In this document: piece by piece, positions 1 through 10,437 of the stretch | Layout of the letters: each line of letters opens with the position of its first letter | How positions within the stretch are numbered: the stretch's first letter is position 1 | Assembly (NCBI GenBank): GCA_032358165.1 | Contig: JAALGY010000042.1 | Coordinates: forward strand, 372,001 to 436,000 | Reading direction: 5' to 3' | DNA: 64,000 nt | Source: Diplosphaera chodatii | Lineage: Eukaryota > Chlorophyta > Trebouxiophyceae > Prasiolales > Stichococcaceae | The notes under the pieces: generated by a model | The model's database searches: none | Told to the model about the DNA's origin: nothing | What the model saw: the letters and a program-made list of their open reading frames with translations, nothing else | Made by a program: the position numbers and the translations under genes

Positions 1-41
1 AAGTATTCTTGGCTGACGGGTTTCGTGCTTGCTGTCTGCAG

Positions 42-656
42 GTGTCCCCCGACTGCGCGGACCTGATCCGGCGGATGCTGACGGCGGACCCGGCGCGCCG
101 CATCACCGTGCCCGAGATCCTGGCGCACCCCTGGATGATGGCGGGCTTCGGCCCCCTGCGCCGCCTGAACGCCGGCCTGCTGTCGCTGCTGGGGCTCACC
201 GCCCACCCGCTGGCGGCCACGGTCGCCGCCGCCGCGCAGCGCGGCTTCGTGGACGAGCGGTCTCCGCTGGGCGCCTCGGTCGCCCGGCCGCCGCGGCTGC
301 CGTCGCGCAACCGCAGCTTCATGCTGGACGTCGAGGGCTGCAGCCCGGGAGCTGCGGCGGCTCCGGCGCCGCAGCCCGCCCGCGGCCGCGCCACCAGCAT
401 GGACCTGCCCAGCCGCCCGATCGGCGCGGCGGCCGCCAACGCGGCGCAGCTGGCGGCCGGCGGCTGCCGCCAGAGCCTCGCCGAGATCGCGGGGCTGCTG
501 GCGTCGGCGCAGGCCGCGACGGCCGCCGCCAACCGCCGCGCGGTCCGCTCGCTGGACCTCGCCACGGGGCGGGCGCGCGCGGCCGCGGCCGCCGCCCGCT
601 GCCAGCCCGCCTGGCAGCTGGAGCGCGTCGACAGCATCTGCACGCCGTCGATGTGA
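42..656 (+). CDS. SnRK-type Ser/Thr protein kinase, C-terminal exon (kinase A, partial)
   Basis: This is the last coding exon of a protein kinase cut by the window edge. It opens after a CTGCAG acceptor ending at 41 and stops at TGA 654-656. Residues 1-45 are the end of the kinase fold: VSPDCADLIRRMLTADP, then RRITVPEILAHPWM, with the Arg and HPW landmarks of SNF1/SnRK/CaMK kinases. The tail of about 160 residues is Ala-rich and contains GCRQSLAEIAGLLASA. That motif resembles one in kinase E ([17 protein letters not shown]) and, more loosely, the first C-terminal SnRK2 box (QSxxEIxxIxxEA). This links it to the other SnRK2-like genes in the window. The catalytic loop lies upstream, so activity cannot be judged. 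The gene converges on the Gln-rich gene at 1640-3751. Confidence 0.85.
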   Translation: MSPDCADLIRRMLTADPARRITVPEILAHPWMMAGFGPLRRLNAGLLSLLGLTAHPLAATVAAAAQRGFVDERSPLGASVARPPRLPSRNRSFMLDVEGCSPGAAAAPAPQPARGRATSMDLPSRPIGAAAANAAQLAAGGCRQSLAEIAGLLASAQAATAAANRRAVRSLDLATGRARAAAAAARCQPAWQLERVDSICTPSM

Positions 657-1639
657 CGCCGCCGCCGCGGCACATGGCACCTTCATTCTTGATTGCGACG
701 TGGAATGCACTTGGCAAGCATGAGACGATGAGCTTGGCGATAGTGGCCATTTTGTGGCCGACTGGCGATCACACCAACATAGAGATGATAAAATGGGACA
801 TGGTACATGCCATACAAGTAGATCTGCGCTGTGCACATTCAGCGGCACTTGGCACGGCTCAGGGGGACCATTGGGGGGCAACTTGGGTGTCCACTGTTGT
901 TGTTGGTGGCGCCCATCACTGCTGACTGGTCTGCTTCGGCACACTCTTGCCTCGTTCGTTCGGGGTCATTGGTTGATGGATTGTCCAATCCAGACACGGT
1001 ATTGCTGACATGCAGCACAAAAAGTGGCATTTGCAGTGCGCTGCTGAGTTGACTATCATCCGGAAGCGAGGCGTGCGACATCAGCTACACCGCCGCCAGC
1101 TTTCAATTTTGGTATGATGTCGATTGGGTTTGATGATGACGATCAGGGTTTGCAGATGAAGTGCCGATGATGGCGATCCTGAAGTTGCTGTAACAGCGAT
1201 TATGGCCCCATATCTCCATCTCCCTCAGCATCCCTCTCCACAACAACGACACCTAGTGGCAATCTCGGGGAAGTTGCTGCGCTGCAAACGGCAGTGCAGT
1301 CAACTTTCGCCGCACCTTGCGACATTTCACAATACTGTAGGTTAGTCTCACACTCCTAGTCCTAAGTGACAACACGCACGGGTGCTGTCTCACTGCGGCG
1401 GTGTCCCTTGGTAGTCATCAGCATGTTAGCGTGTGCCACACTGTTGTAGCAACTCTCCTGCTTGAGGCATTTGCGTCGACTTGGTCCAGTACTCAGGCTC
1501 AACAGCAGCTACCAGTTAGTCAGCTGGCAACAAAGAATGTAGCGCCCCAACTGTGCCAGATGCCGGCTTCTTGGCCCTGTCATCGTTCGACAGGCTTGTC
1601 GCTGCAGCGGCAACGGCGGCAGCATTGCACCAGGCAGCG
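657..1639. other. Convergent intergenic region, kinase A / Gln-rich gene
   Basis: The stretch has lower GC than the flanking exons, and its short open frames have no recognisable domain. It should hold the two 3' UTRs. I see no RNA gene or clear repeat. Confidence 0.5.
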
Positions 1640-3751
1640 TCAGGCAGAGGAAGGGTCGGGCTTGGGGCGCTGCTGCGGAGTGATGCCATTGCCTGAGGGC
1701 CCTGCTCCAGGGGTGGCGGGCCCGGAGGCTGCGCTTCCTACTGCCAGGCCGCCGTGCTGCTGCTGCTGCTGCTGATGCAGCTGCTGCTGCTGCATGTGCT
1801 GCTGCTGCTGGTGCGCCGCCTGCTGGTGCTGCTGCTGCGCGGCCGCGGCGGCCTGCTGCTGCATCGCCGCCCACTGCTGCTGCTGCATCTGCTGCTGCAT
1901 CGCGGCTGCGGCGGCCATGCCCGCAGGCATCCCCTGCAGTCGGTCATTACACAAATGCTTGTACAGCAGTCGAGCTGTGTCATCATTCTACTAATTGCAC
2001 TGCAGCCACCCATTGTGCATCCTATGCAGCGTGCACTGTGACGCCCACCTGCGGGAACCCTGCGGCGGCGCCGGGGAAGCCTGCGGCGCCGTGGGCCCCC
2101 GCCATGGCGGGCCCAGCGCTGCCGGGGCTGCCGCCGCTGCCGCCGCTGGTCGCCATGCCCATCGGCACGCTGTTGTCGCCTCCTGTCACGTAGTCATGTG
2201 CACGGTTGCGGGCTCGGCGCTGCCGTTTGCGCAGCAGGTGTGTCCAGCAGCCCTTGTTCTGGCTCTGCGTCAGCTTTCATGTCAGCACAAGCAGCAGAGC
2301 CGGCCAAGCCCCGGCAACTAAAGCAACTACACGACATGCAGCATACAGCGGTCTGAGCAAGTGCTGACCTGCCATGCCGCTGGGGCCGGCGCCGGCATGT
2401 GGAGGCCCGCTGGCAGCGGCCGCGAAGTTGGCGGCGACGGCAAAGTTCTGGTTGGCTGCATTTTGTGCGTTCTGAAAGCTGCAGCACACCAGACAGGGAG
2501 GTGCAGTGGGCTGAAGACTTGATGTACAGATCGATGTGCACTGCGGCAGCACTATGCTTAGTCCAACCAGAGCAGCAGGTCAGGACAAGGATCATGTGCA
2601 CACCTGGCCATGGCGGCCATCTGCTGCTGCTGGTGCTGGCTGGAGGCGGCGGCCGCCGCTGCTGACAGCGACTGCAGCTGCTGCCAGTAGGTGTCTGCCC
2701 AATGCCTGAGCAAACGCAAGCACTGCTTCGTGAGTGGTATGGAGCCAGAATGTTCGACAGGCTGTGGTTGTCTCAAGCTGCATCCATTCATCCGACATCC
2801 TTTGGGCAGCAGCGTGATCAGCGCTCGAGACGCCGGCCGTTGCTGCCAGGCAAAAGGCGTCAGCTGCTGCGCACCGGTACCAGGCGACCTCGCAGGTGAG
2901 GGCCTCGATGCGGGCCCCCCGCCGTGCTACTTCCTGCAGCGCCTCCTCCAGCTCCGCCGCCGTCGCCGCCACCGCCAGCTCCTCTGCAGGCGTGCAGAAA
3001 ACCGCAGCTCAGATGAACGGTGGCGATGTGGGGATGGCCTCCAGCCCTTCGGGCCCTTGCATCATGCGCGATGTCCGTGATGCTTCAAATAAGTGCTCAG
3101 TCGCTGATGTCAGGCACTGCCACTTGTGCATGTGCGAGATGCCACTCTCTGCACCGCCATCGTCGTCGCTACGAGGTGAGCATCTTGCCTTGCCATTGTA
3201 GGCTACCAATGCAGCAGTGACGCACCGTTGGGGCGGGCGGCGGAGCGGGGCGGGTCGGGCGGCGGCGGGTGGTGCCGCGGCTTGCTGGGCGCGGACTGCG
3301 CGTACGTGCTGCGGTGCGCGTCCTGCAGCGCGCGGCCAGGCTTGTGGCAGTCCAGCTGGTTGGGGTGCGTGACGTGTCGTCGCGGCTGCGGCCGACAACC
3401 GCAGCCACCCGCAGCAGCTACGCTGTGATGTTTGTGATCAAGATGACCCAGGCACAGCGGCGCCCGCTGCGGGCTGCCACTGCGCCCCTCGTCTTCGTCT
3501 CAGACACCGCAGCAAACCGCAGGCCACGCCTCGACACAATACCCACCCACCTTCTGCGGCGCGCCGTTCAGCTCATTGCTGTTTTCCACCGCCGAGCGGG
3601 TGTCGCCCTCGGCTGCGGCAGCGGCCGACGGCCGCCGCGCCATGGTGTGCGCGATGCCGGCGCGCTCAAGGGCGACGCCGCTGTTGCGCGGCTGCACGCA
3701 GCCTGTTCGCGGCTGCACTGCAGCTGCCCCGGGCGGCTGGGGTGGCCCCAC
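1640..3751 (-). CDS. Gln-rich, coiled-coil protein of unknown function
   Basis: I do not recognise this gene. At least seven exons read on the minus strand. From 5' to 3': 3751-3550 (MGPPQPP... to NELNGAPQK, then a GTGGGT donor); about 3430-3228 (THPNQLDCHKPGRALQDAH, then a Pro/His-rich run); about 2980-2885, an alpha-helical, coiled-coil-like segment (TAAELEEALQEVARRGARIE); about 2690-2605 (DTYWQQLQSLSAAAA); about 2480-2390; about 2180-2052 (Gly/Ala/Pro-rich); and 1950-1640, a long poly-Gln exon containing MQQQMQQQQW and ending PKPDPSSA-stop. Poly-Gln with a short coiled coil is common in transcriptional co-regulators, but no DNA-binding domain is visible and the role is open. The start at 3751 is the most upstream ATG in frame; 3640 is an alternative. 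Confidence 0.5.
1755..1910. repeat. CTG/CAG trinucleotide-rich tract (poly-Gln coding on the minus strand)
   Basis: Interrupted (CTG)n runs on the plus strand encode Gln runs broken by His, Met and Ala in the last exon of the minus-strand gene. Length polymorphism between strains is likely. Confidence 0.8.
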
Positions 3752-5284
3752 CGAGGCTGGGGTGCAGCGCCGCCGTGTATAGCAGCAGCTGCGCAGCGGA
3801 CCTGCTGACTATGTTCTCAGCTGGAAGCAGGGGCGGTTCAGCCGAGCTCAGCGGCGCCGTGCGGGCCAAGCGGCGCGAAGCGGGGGCCGCGGCGCGCAGA
3901 GCACCTGCGGCACACATTGGGCCATTTGCACTTCCTCCTGTCGGGACCACGGCTTACAGGGCCGTGGATGTTGCTCATCAACACGCAACATGAGGCTTGA
4001 ATTTCAGCTGACAGCTGACGATGTCGCGCTGCAATCTGCATCTGCAGTTCTGCCAGCATGAGCACAGGTTCTCCTATGCACAATGCAGCGGTTTGGTGCC
4101 GTGGCCGAGGCATCAGTAGTTGTGCCACTATGCAGCAATGACATAAGCTGTCCATTTGAGCTGGGTATTGCAGAGCACATAGCGTGCTGATGCACCTCCG
4201 AAAGCAGCGCCGGAACCGGGGTGACTTTTCTCGCCACGGCACAGTCAGACTGTGCGGCACGGGCGGGCACGGATCCTGAAACACTACGCAGCTGTGCAGC
4301 AAGCTCTCAAATGCGGAATTTGACCTGCGTGGCGCTGGCGGGGCGATCATCAGGCAGATTTCGCGTGCCGAAATATCTGATGGCAACCAATTGTGCTAGT
4401 GTTGGACCTAGTCTGGGAGGGAAGTCGTTCTACACGTGACCATATCATCCCAGCGAGAGCAGGGGCAGAAAAGCCTGGATCAACAACGCGCACAGGCAGC
4501 CTGGAAGCGGCAGTGCCCTGGAGTGCTTTGTTGACGGCTATTTGCGGTGATTGATTCACCAGGCTGCCGCCACCTGCAGCGCGGCAACTGGCGTAGCGCA
4601 ACCTGCCCAGTCAAGCCAAGGGGCTCCGCATCCGAGGTGAGCAGGGCCCAGCAACCGTGTGAGCAGCTGCTGCACGCCTCAAAAGACTCAGGCGCCGCCT
4701 GGTAGGCACCAGCCAGGCCACAGCAGCTCTGCCAGCTGTCGAGCACGGCTTGTCAGCCGTCCCTGTATGGCTAGACAGTCAGTTTGGGGCAGGCAACCAT
4801 CGAGCCAAGCCTTCTGGGCCTGGCCCGCGAGGCAGCAGCGCCTGACGTTGCGCGCCCATCACGCTGGGCCCGCAAGCTTTGATACGTGTCGAATCCGAGC
4901 GTGTGCCGGGGCGCATGCGCGCGCCGGGTCAGGGTTTGCGAGCCTTAAGACCTCTTGCCCCTGTCAACCCTGCCCGCGAAAACCCTGCGCCGGACGCTTG
5001 GTCCCGCGGCCGGGTCACTTAAACTGGGCCACGATGACGTCTGGAGTACCAGTGCGGCGGCTAGGAGTTGCAGAACTGCATAGGCCGCAGTTGGCTGCCG
5101 ATAAGCCCGGGATGCCTCGAGACGCACAAACCAACCAGCGGCCTGCATGCAGTCTCTGTGCCCTGATCACAGACTAGCTTGTCTTACAAAAGCGTCTGAA
5201 TCGTCCATGGCCGCTTGCTGGCTGGTCTGCCGGGATCCTCGGCTGCCTGCCGCTCCATGGCCTACCACTCGGCTTCAAACCTCC

Positions 5285-5311
5285 GGCCCGCCGATGGTTT
5301 ATCGGCGGGCC
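5285..5311. repeat. Perfect hairpin: 11-bp stem, 5-nt loop
   Basis: GGCCCGCCGAT, a GGTTT loop, then ATCGGCGGGCC, with no mismatch. It lies about 180 nt before the ATG of the telomere-factor gene, in its promoter or 5' UTR. Confidence 0.85.
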
Positions 5312-5343
5312 ATTGGCAAGCTGCAAGCTTCAGCTACGCCCCG

Positions 5344-5366
5344 TGAGCGCTGCTCAGCAGCGCTCA
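5344..5366. repeat. Perfect 23-nt inverted repeat (11-bp arms, 1-nt centre)
   Basis: TGAGCGCTGCT, C, AGCAGCGCTCA. It lies 32 nt downstream of the previous hairpin. It could be cruciform-forming DNA or a palindromic protein site. Confidence 0.85.
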
Positions 5367-5491
5367 TGGCTTATGGGACACACTAGAGCAGCTGGATGGC
5401 TGCCTGCCAGGCCTCTATGTAACAGCCGTCTGACCTCACAAGGGGTGTCAACTGCATGTAGGGCACTCGGCGCGCCTCGGGGCACATTGGC

Positions 5492-8400
5492 ATGGCCAGC
5501 ACTGGCGAGGGCGAGGAGACGTCCGCCATGGTGCCGCCGAAGAAGCGCGGCGCCGCCGCCGCCGCCAGCGGTGCGGGCTGCTGCGTGCTGCGCCCCTCAA
5601 TGGCGCTTGTATGTTTCAACCGCCAACCTGCTTGTTGCGCAGTTGGTGCAACCTGGACAGCGTTCGACGAGAGACAGGCTTGTCGCCGTGCGTAGGCGAG
5701 GGAGATCCCAAGCGTGCCAAGGGCGCATCAGGCCGAGCGGCCCGCGCAGCAAACCGTGCCCACGAGGATGAGCATCCCCAGGTACGGCACCGGACTGTGC
5801 GATTTTCTGTGGGGACAGGTCAGTCCTGGGGCCTGCAGCGACAGCAGGCCAACCAGCGACGCTCCTGCACTGGCGTGTAATGCTGCTGGCTGCCTGTTTC
5901 ACGCTTGTGAGCTGGTCAGCTGCATGACTTGACAAAAAGGGCACCATGCACAGGCGGACGCAGCGCAGCATGCCTTGGAGGCCGTGCTCGAGCAAGACGC
6001 AGGAAAGGGGAAGCGCGCCCGCAAGCCCACCGCAAAACAAGGTAGGTTCACATGAATGCGACGCCTGTGAGCTGCCTCGTGCCAGACAGTCGACCAGCAC
6101 AATGGCCATAGACATGCGCCCTGCTCAGCATGCCAAGTGCAGGACATTTGCCCACTGCTTGCAGCTGCGGCCGCCGAAGAGGCCCTGGAGCAAGCAGCGG
6201 TGCAAGAGGCGGCCGAGCCCGCTGCCGAGGAGCAGGAGCCCCAGCAGGAGGTCGCTGCTGATGAGGACGGTTCGCTGCCGGTGGGCGCCGCTGCTGCCGA
6301 GGAAGCACAGCAGGTGCTGCCGGCTGGGCTCGAGCTGCCGGCGGAGCAGCAGCAGCCGCAGCCGCAGCAGCAGCAGCAGGAAGACCCACACCCGCAGCAA
6401 CACCAGCAGGAGGCTGTTGCGGATGCCACCGCTGTAGCCCAGGCGCCCTACCCCATGGAAGCCGTGCAGCAGCAGCACCAGGCTGGTGGGCCAGCGGCGG
6501 ACCCCGCGGCCGCCGTCGCCGCCTCCACGCACATGCAGGCGCCGGACGCGGCCCAGCACGCGGCCGCGCAGCAGGGCCTGCAGCAGCAGTACGACCCGGC
6601 GGCGCAGCAGCAGCAGCAGCAGCTGGTGGACCCCGCGCACATGCAGCAGCTGTACGCGCCGCAGCACCTGGACCCGGTGAGGGTTCAGGGTTTACACCAT
6701 GGCCCGCATGCACCTGCACGAGCCCCATGATGGAGCCTGATCTGAGCAGCTCGGTCCGCTGCATCTTCGTCTGTTTGGTCTCGATTTCCACTGCGCGTCG
6801 CACCCGCCTGCCAGCTGCAGCATGCCAGAAAGCTATTGGCAAGCGCATGTGTGCTCATCATCCACGCAATTCGTGATCATGGCTCGGCTTTAGACCGCAA
6901 CCGCCTCCTGTCCCTGCAGCACGCCCCAGGCGGGATGCAGGCGGACGCGGCGGGGGCCGGGGACCTGCAGGCGCTGTTCGACACCTCCGCCCTCGTCCTC
7001 GGCATCACGCTGGTGGCGCCCGACCCGCAGGTGTTGAAGGGTTTTCAACATGTTGAGTTTGGGTTCCCAAAGGCTATCCATCACAGGCCCAGCGACTGTT
7101 GTGGAACCGTCACATCGCCGCTGCGGCAGCAGCGCGCCACTTGATAGGCACACGCGAGGGCGTGACAGCTGTAGGGCTGAAAGTTGCAGGCAGGCAGAGG
7201 CGACGCCGTTCTGCTTGCTGCCCGCAGACCGGGGAGGATGCGATGTACCCGCCGGTGTCTGTGCCGGTGCCTCCGACCGCGACCGTCGCCGAGCTCAGGC
7301 AGCGCATTGCGCACACCAACATGAACGGCCAGATGGTGCGTTCCGCTGCACCCCTTGGTACCTTGCGCCACGGCGGCGGCCTGCCAGTGTCCTGTGGCAT
7401 TGTCTCACCTGTGTGTGCTGCATGCGAAACTGTCCGGGATGACCTGATTCTTCAGCTGGGGACCGGCACTGATGCTGGAGATAGGTCAGCAATCGATGCC
7501 ACCGGGGCGCCAGTGCTGATTCTGGTGCTCGTTGGTGCCTGCAGTTCCCTGCAGAGCACCAGGAACTGACGCTCGTCACGGCGGAAGGGGCCCAACACAT
7601 CCTGAGGGACTACGACGAGAATGGTGCGCTCTGCGGCTGCCCTGTTGCCCCCACGGCGATAGCGCACGTGCACTGCACACGCAGCCGCGTCCGCGGTGGT
7701 GTATCCAAGCGCCCCGCTGTGCTCTGCTGGCCCTGGCTGCCAAATTGTTTGTCGTGTGGTTGTCACGGCACCATTGTGATTGATGCGCGTCCTGTGCTAC
7801 AGGGCAAGCGATCGCTCTGCATCGGTACGAGATCACCGCGGGCGGCGCCCAGCGGCATGCCCTGTACCTGCGCATTCACGCCGCACACGGTAGGCCGCCT
7901 GCTGCAGGGGCCCAGCACGCTGCATATCCTTTGATGTTTGGCGCTGTCTGCAACCACCTCGAATGGAGTTGTCAAGGCCATCACATGTGCAATGGTGCAT
8001 GTCCCAACTGTGTGGACTGCGTGGTTGCGTGGAGGCTGCTTGGGTGTGGTGGCGCCGCCCCAGCGCCTCGCCGAACGCGAGTGCAGCGCTCGGTGCACTG
8101 CTGCCCGTGTGGCATGCTCACCGCCTGCGCACCGCTGGTGGCAGGGCACGAGATGGTGGCGGCGGCGGCGCAGGGGGACCCGCACCAGCAGCAGCTGGCG
8201 GGCGCCGAGCCGCCGGACCTGAACCCCGACGGCTCCGAGAAGAAGAAGCGGCGGCAGCACACGCGGTGGAAGGAGGAGGAGGTGATGCGGCTGCTGGAGG
8301 GCGTGGAGTGCCTGGGCGTCGGCCACTGGCGCCAGATGTGCGTCCCCAGCTCCACACGATCAGGGTTTAGGGTTTTGACACCTGGGGGGACACGCTACGA

Positions 8401-10058
8401 ACTGCCCACTGGGCATTGCTCCTGGACAGTCTACAGTGCGGCGGCAGGGCGTGCTCGCATGGGGTTGTCCAGCAACACTGCTGCAGATGCCGTGCAACAG
8501 CCTGAGATGCACCGCAGCGCGATGTCTGCTGGTGGGTTGACCGGGGGACGTGGGCTCGCCGCAGGCAGCGGGACTACCAGCTGGAGCACCGCACAGACGT
8601 GGATCTCAAGGACAAGTGGCGCAACATCACCAAGGCCATCGGCCAGAACAAGAAGATGCGCGGCTTCAACATGGCCGCCGACCTGGTGCTGCGCGTGCAG
8701 AACTGCATGCGCGTGGCCGCGGTGCGCAGCAGCACCCCGAAGCCACTTCAATATGTCTCGGAAACTCTTTATGCCGTTGGCTGACACAATGGTTGACGGC
8801 CTGGCTTCGGGGCCTGTGTACATCGCCGAAGGTTACAGCAGACAAGTGGCATGGCCACAGCGTGCGCAGGTGTGCTTGACGTCGGATTGTGTGCTTGGAC
8901 CAGGAGAAGAAGATGGCGAAGCAGGCCAACGAGGGGGGGCACGCCCCCGGCATGGAGCACGCCACCCTGGAGCAGCAGCAGCAGCAGGGCATGCCGCAGG
9001 ATGCGCAGGCGGCGGCGCAGGCGGCGGCCGAGGGCGCTGCGGTGCAGGGCGTCCTCGACGGCGCGCTGCCGCAGGTGCACCAGGTGCCGCGCTGCTCGCC
9101 AGTCGCTTGGCTGTGCGCCCGGCGCGACGGCAGTGTGCATGCGCTGTGCACCACAGTCGCGTGTTGGAGACTGCAGGAGTGGTGTCTGTGTATAATGTTT
9201 ACCCACAGCACGGTGCTCACATTTGCGGAGCACCTCGTGGCATGCAGCCTGACTGCAAAGCTGCCAGTCATATCAGACGTGCGTGCAGAGCAGCATGCGC
9301 TTATGGGAACGTTGGTGGCCCGCTGCAGGTGGCCCCGTCGCAGGGCGACAGCCACGTGGACATCATGGACCCCTCGGCCGGCCACTACCAGCAGCAGCTG
9401 CAGGTGCGTGGCGCGCAGCAGCCCGCGCGGCTGCTTGCACCTGTCCCGCCTTTCGGTGCTGGTTTTTGTACGCGGCTCATGGTGCCACTGCATGTCCAGG
9501 GTATGGAGCCACAGGAGCAGCAGCAGCAGCAGCAGCAGCAGGAGCATGACCCCGCGGCAGCGCTGCCCACGCAGCACGACCCCAGCGCACAGCACGACCC
9601 TAACCTACAGCACGACCCTAGCATACAGCAGGACCCCCATGCACAGCAGGACCATGGCGCCATGGCCGCAGCCCAGGAGCAGCAGCACGAGCCGCAGCAG
9701 CAGCAACAGTATCACGACGGCGGCCACGAGCACGACCCAGGTGCGCATCTGACGCCAGCAGCCTGCCTTGCTCTCAGCACACTATTACGGCAACAGCGCT
9801 GTGCGGAGATGCTGCATGGCACGATCTCGCAAAGGTCTGCGCTGCTGCACAGGCAAAATCGGCTCTTGCACCTCTGGACCCAGCTGCAGACACCACTCCT
9901 GACGGCGCACCGCTGCTGTGTGCGCAGGCGCGGTGGTGCTGCCCGTGCCGCAGTTCGACGACATGGGCGGCAGCCCCGGGGTGGGTGACGCCCCGCCGGG
10001 GGCTTCCCCGCCTGCGAGCGGCGCCCTGCCATCGGCACCGCCGCTGGAGCTTGAATAG
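5492..10058 (+). CDS. Telomere-repeat-binding factor-like protein (telobox Myb, ubiquitin-like region)
   Basis: Likely a nuclear double-strand telomere-binding protein of the plant TRF-like type. Exons are joined at clear GT/AG sites. After a short N-terminus (MASTGEGEETSAMVPPKKRG) comes a Gln/Ala-rich exon (about 6160-6676). Next are exons at 6919-7028, 7228-7334, 7545-7620 and 7801-7889 that read like the central ubiquitin-like domain of plant TRF-like proteins (for example VSVPVPPTATVAELRQRIA). The Myb domain is split between 8144-8336 (RRQHTRWKEEEVMRLLEG then VECLGVGHWRQM) and 8566-8734 (HRTDVDLKDKWRNITKAIG). VDLKDKWRN is the telobox signature in helix 3. The downstream part (8899-10058) is Gln-rich with hexapeptide QHDP repeats and ends PPLELE-TAG. 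In land plants the Myb domain is C-terminal; here about 250 residues follow it. The junctions of the first two exons are uncertain. Confidence 0.85.
8362..8376 (+). promoter_or_regulatory. Telomere-like / telobox motif inside an intron of the telomere-factor gene
   Basis: AGGGTTTAGGGTTTT lies 25 nt into the intron that splits the Myb domain. Its complement contains AAACCCTAA, the plant telobox and binding site of telobox-Myb proteins. Function is inferred. Confidence 0.4.
9572..9661 (+). repeat. Five 18-nt tandem units encoding a QHDP-type hexapeptide
   Basis: Units read QHDPSA, QHDPNL, QHDPSI, QQDPHA, QQDHGA within the telomere-factor tail. An (AGC)n poly-Gln tract (about 9518-9540) lies just upstream. 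The 3' units are more degenerate than the 5' ones. Confidence 0.8.
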
Positions 10059-10437
10059 AACGTTCGGCTGGTCATTCAGGATGGCTCATTTTTCAAGATG
10101 TGACGAACATGACAGAGGCGATGCCCTGACCGCGGCCGGGCTCATAATGAAATGAAACAGCGCCATCGTCGCAGCGTCGGCTGTATTGTGCTGTTTGACC
10201 CTGGATCAGGGGTACAGCACCTGGCCACCGCCGCTGCGACCATTCCGAACACTGCTTACCTGCTGGCTGTGGCGTGTGTCGGCAGAACCTCCAGCTGGGC
10301 CTGCTTTCTGATTTGAGTTCCGCATGTTAACATGTCTACCTTGTGAGCAGTTTGAGCTGCAATTGGTCCCTCTGAATGCGACTGTCTGCTGTGGTCTGTT
10401 GTTTTACAATTGCAGTGCCCGTTGGTCCTCAACATCA
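10059..10437. other. Convergent intergenic region, telomere factor / EDEM3-like
   Basis: A short 3'-to-3' spacer of 379 bp without coding signal. It should contain both 3' UTRs. Confidence 0.5.

Larger units (their letters stand above)
3752..5491. other. Divergent intergenic / promoter region, Gln-rich gene (-) and telomere factor (+)
   Basis: About 1.7 kb lies between two divergently transcribed genes. Open frames on both strands lack recognisable domains and splice-consistent continuation. The notable content is two strong inverted repeats at 5285-5311 and 5344-5366, listed separately. Confidence 0.5.

Noticed and set aside
3838..4386. 182-codon minus-strand frame upstream of the Gln-rich gene
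   Set aside because: Composition is unlike the neighbouring exons and no splice links it to them.
7931..9988. 685-codon plus-strand open frame through the telomere-factor gene
   Set aside because: It reads the first half of the Myb domain correctly but runs through introns and reads the second half (VDLKDKWRN) out of frame. It is a GC-rich read-through.
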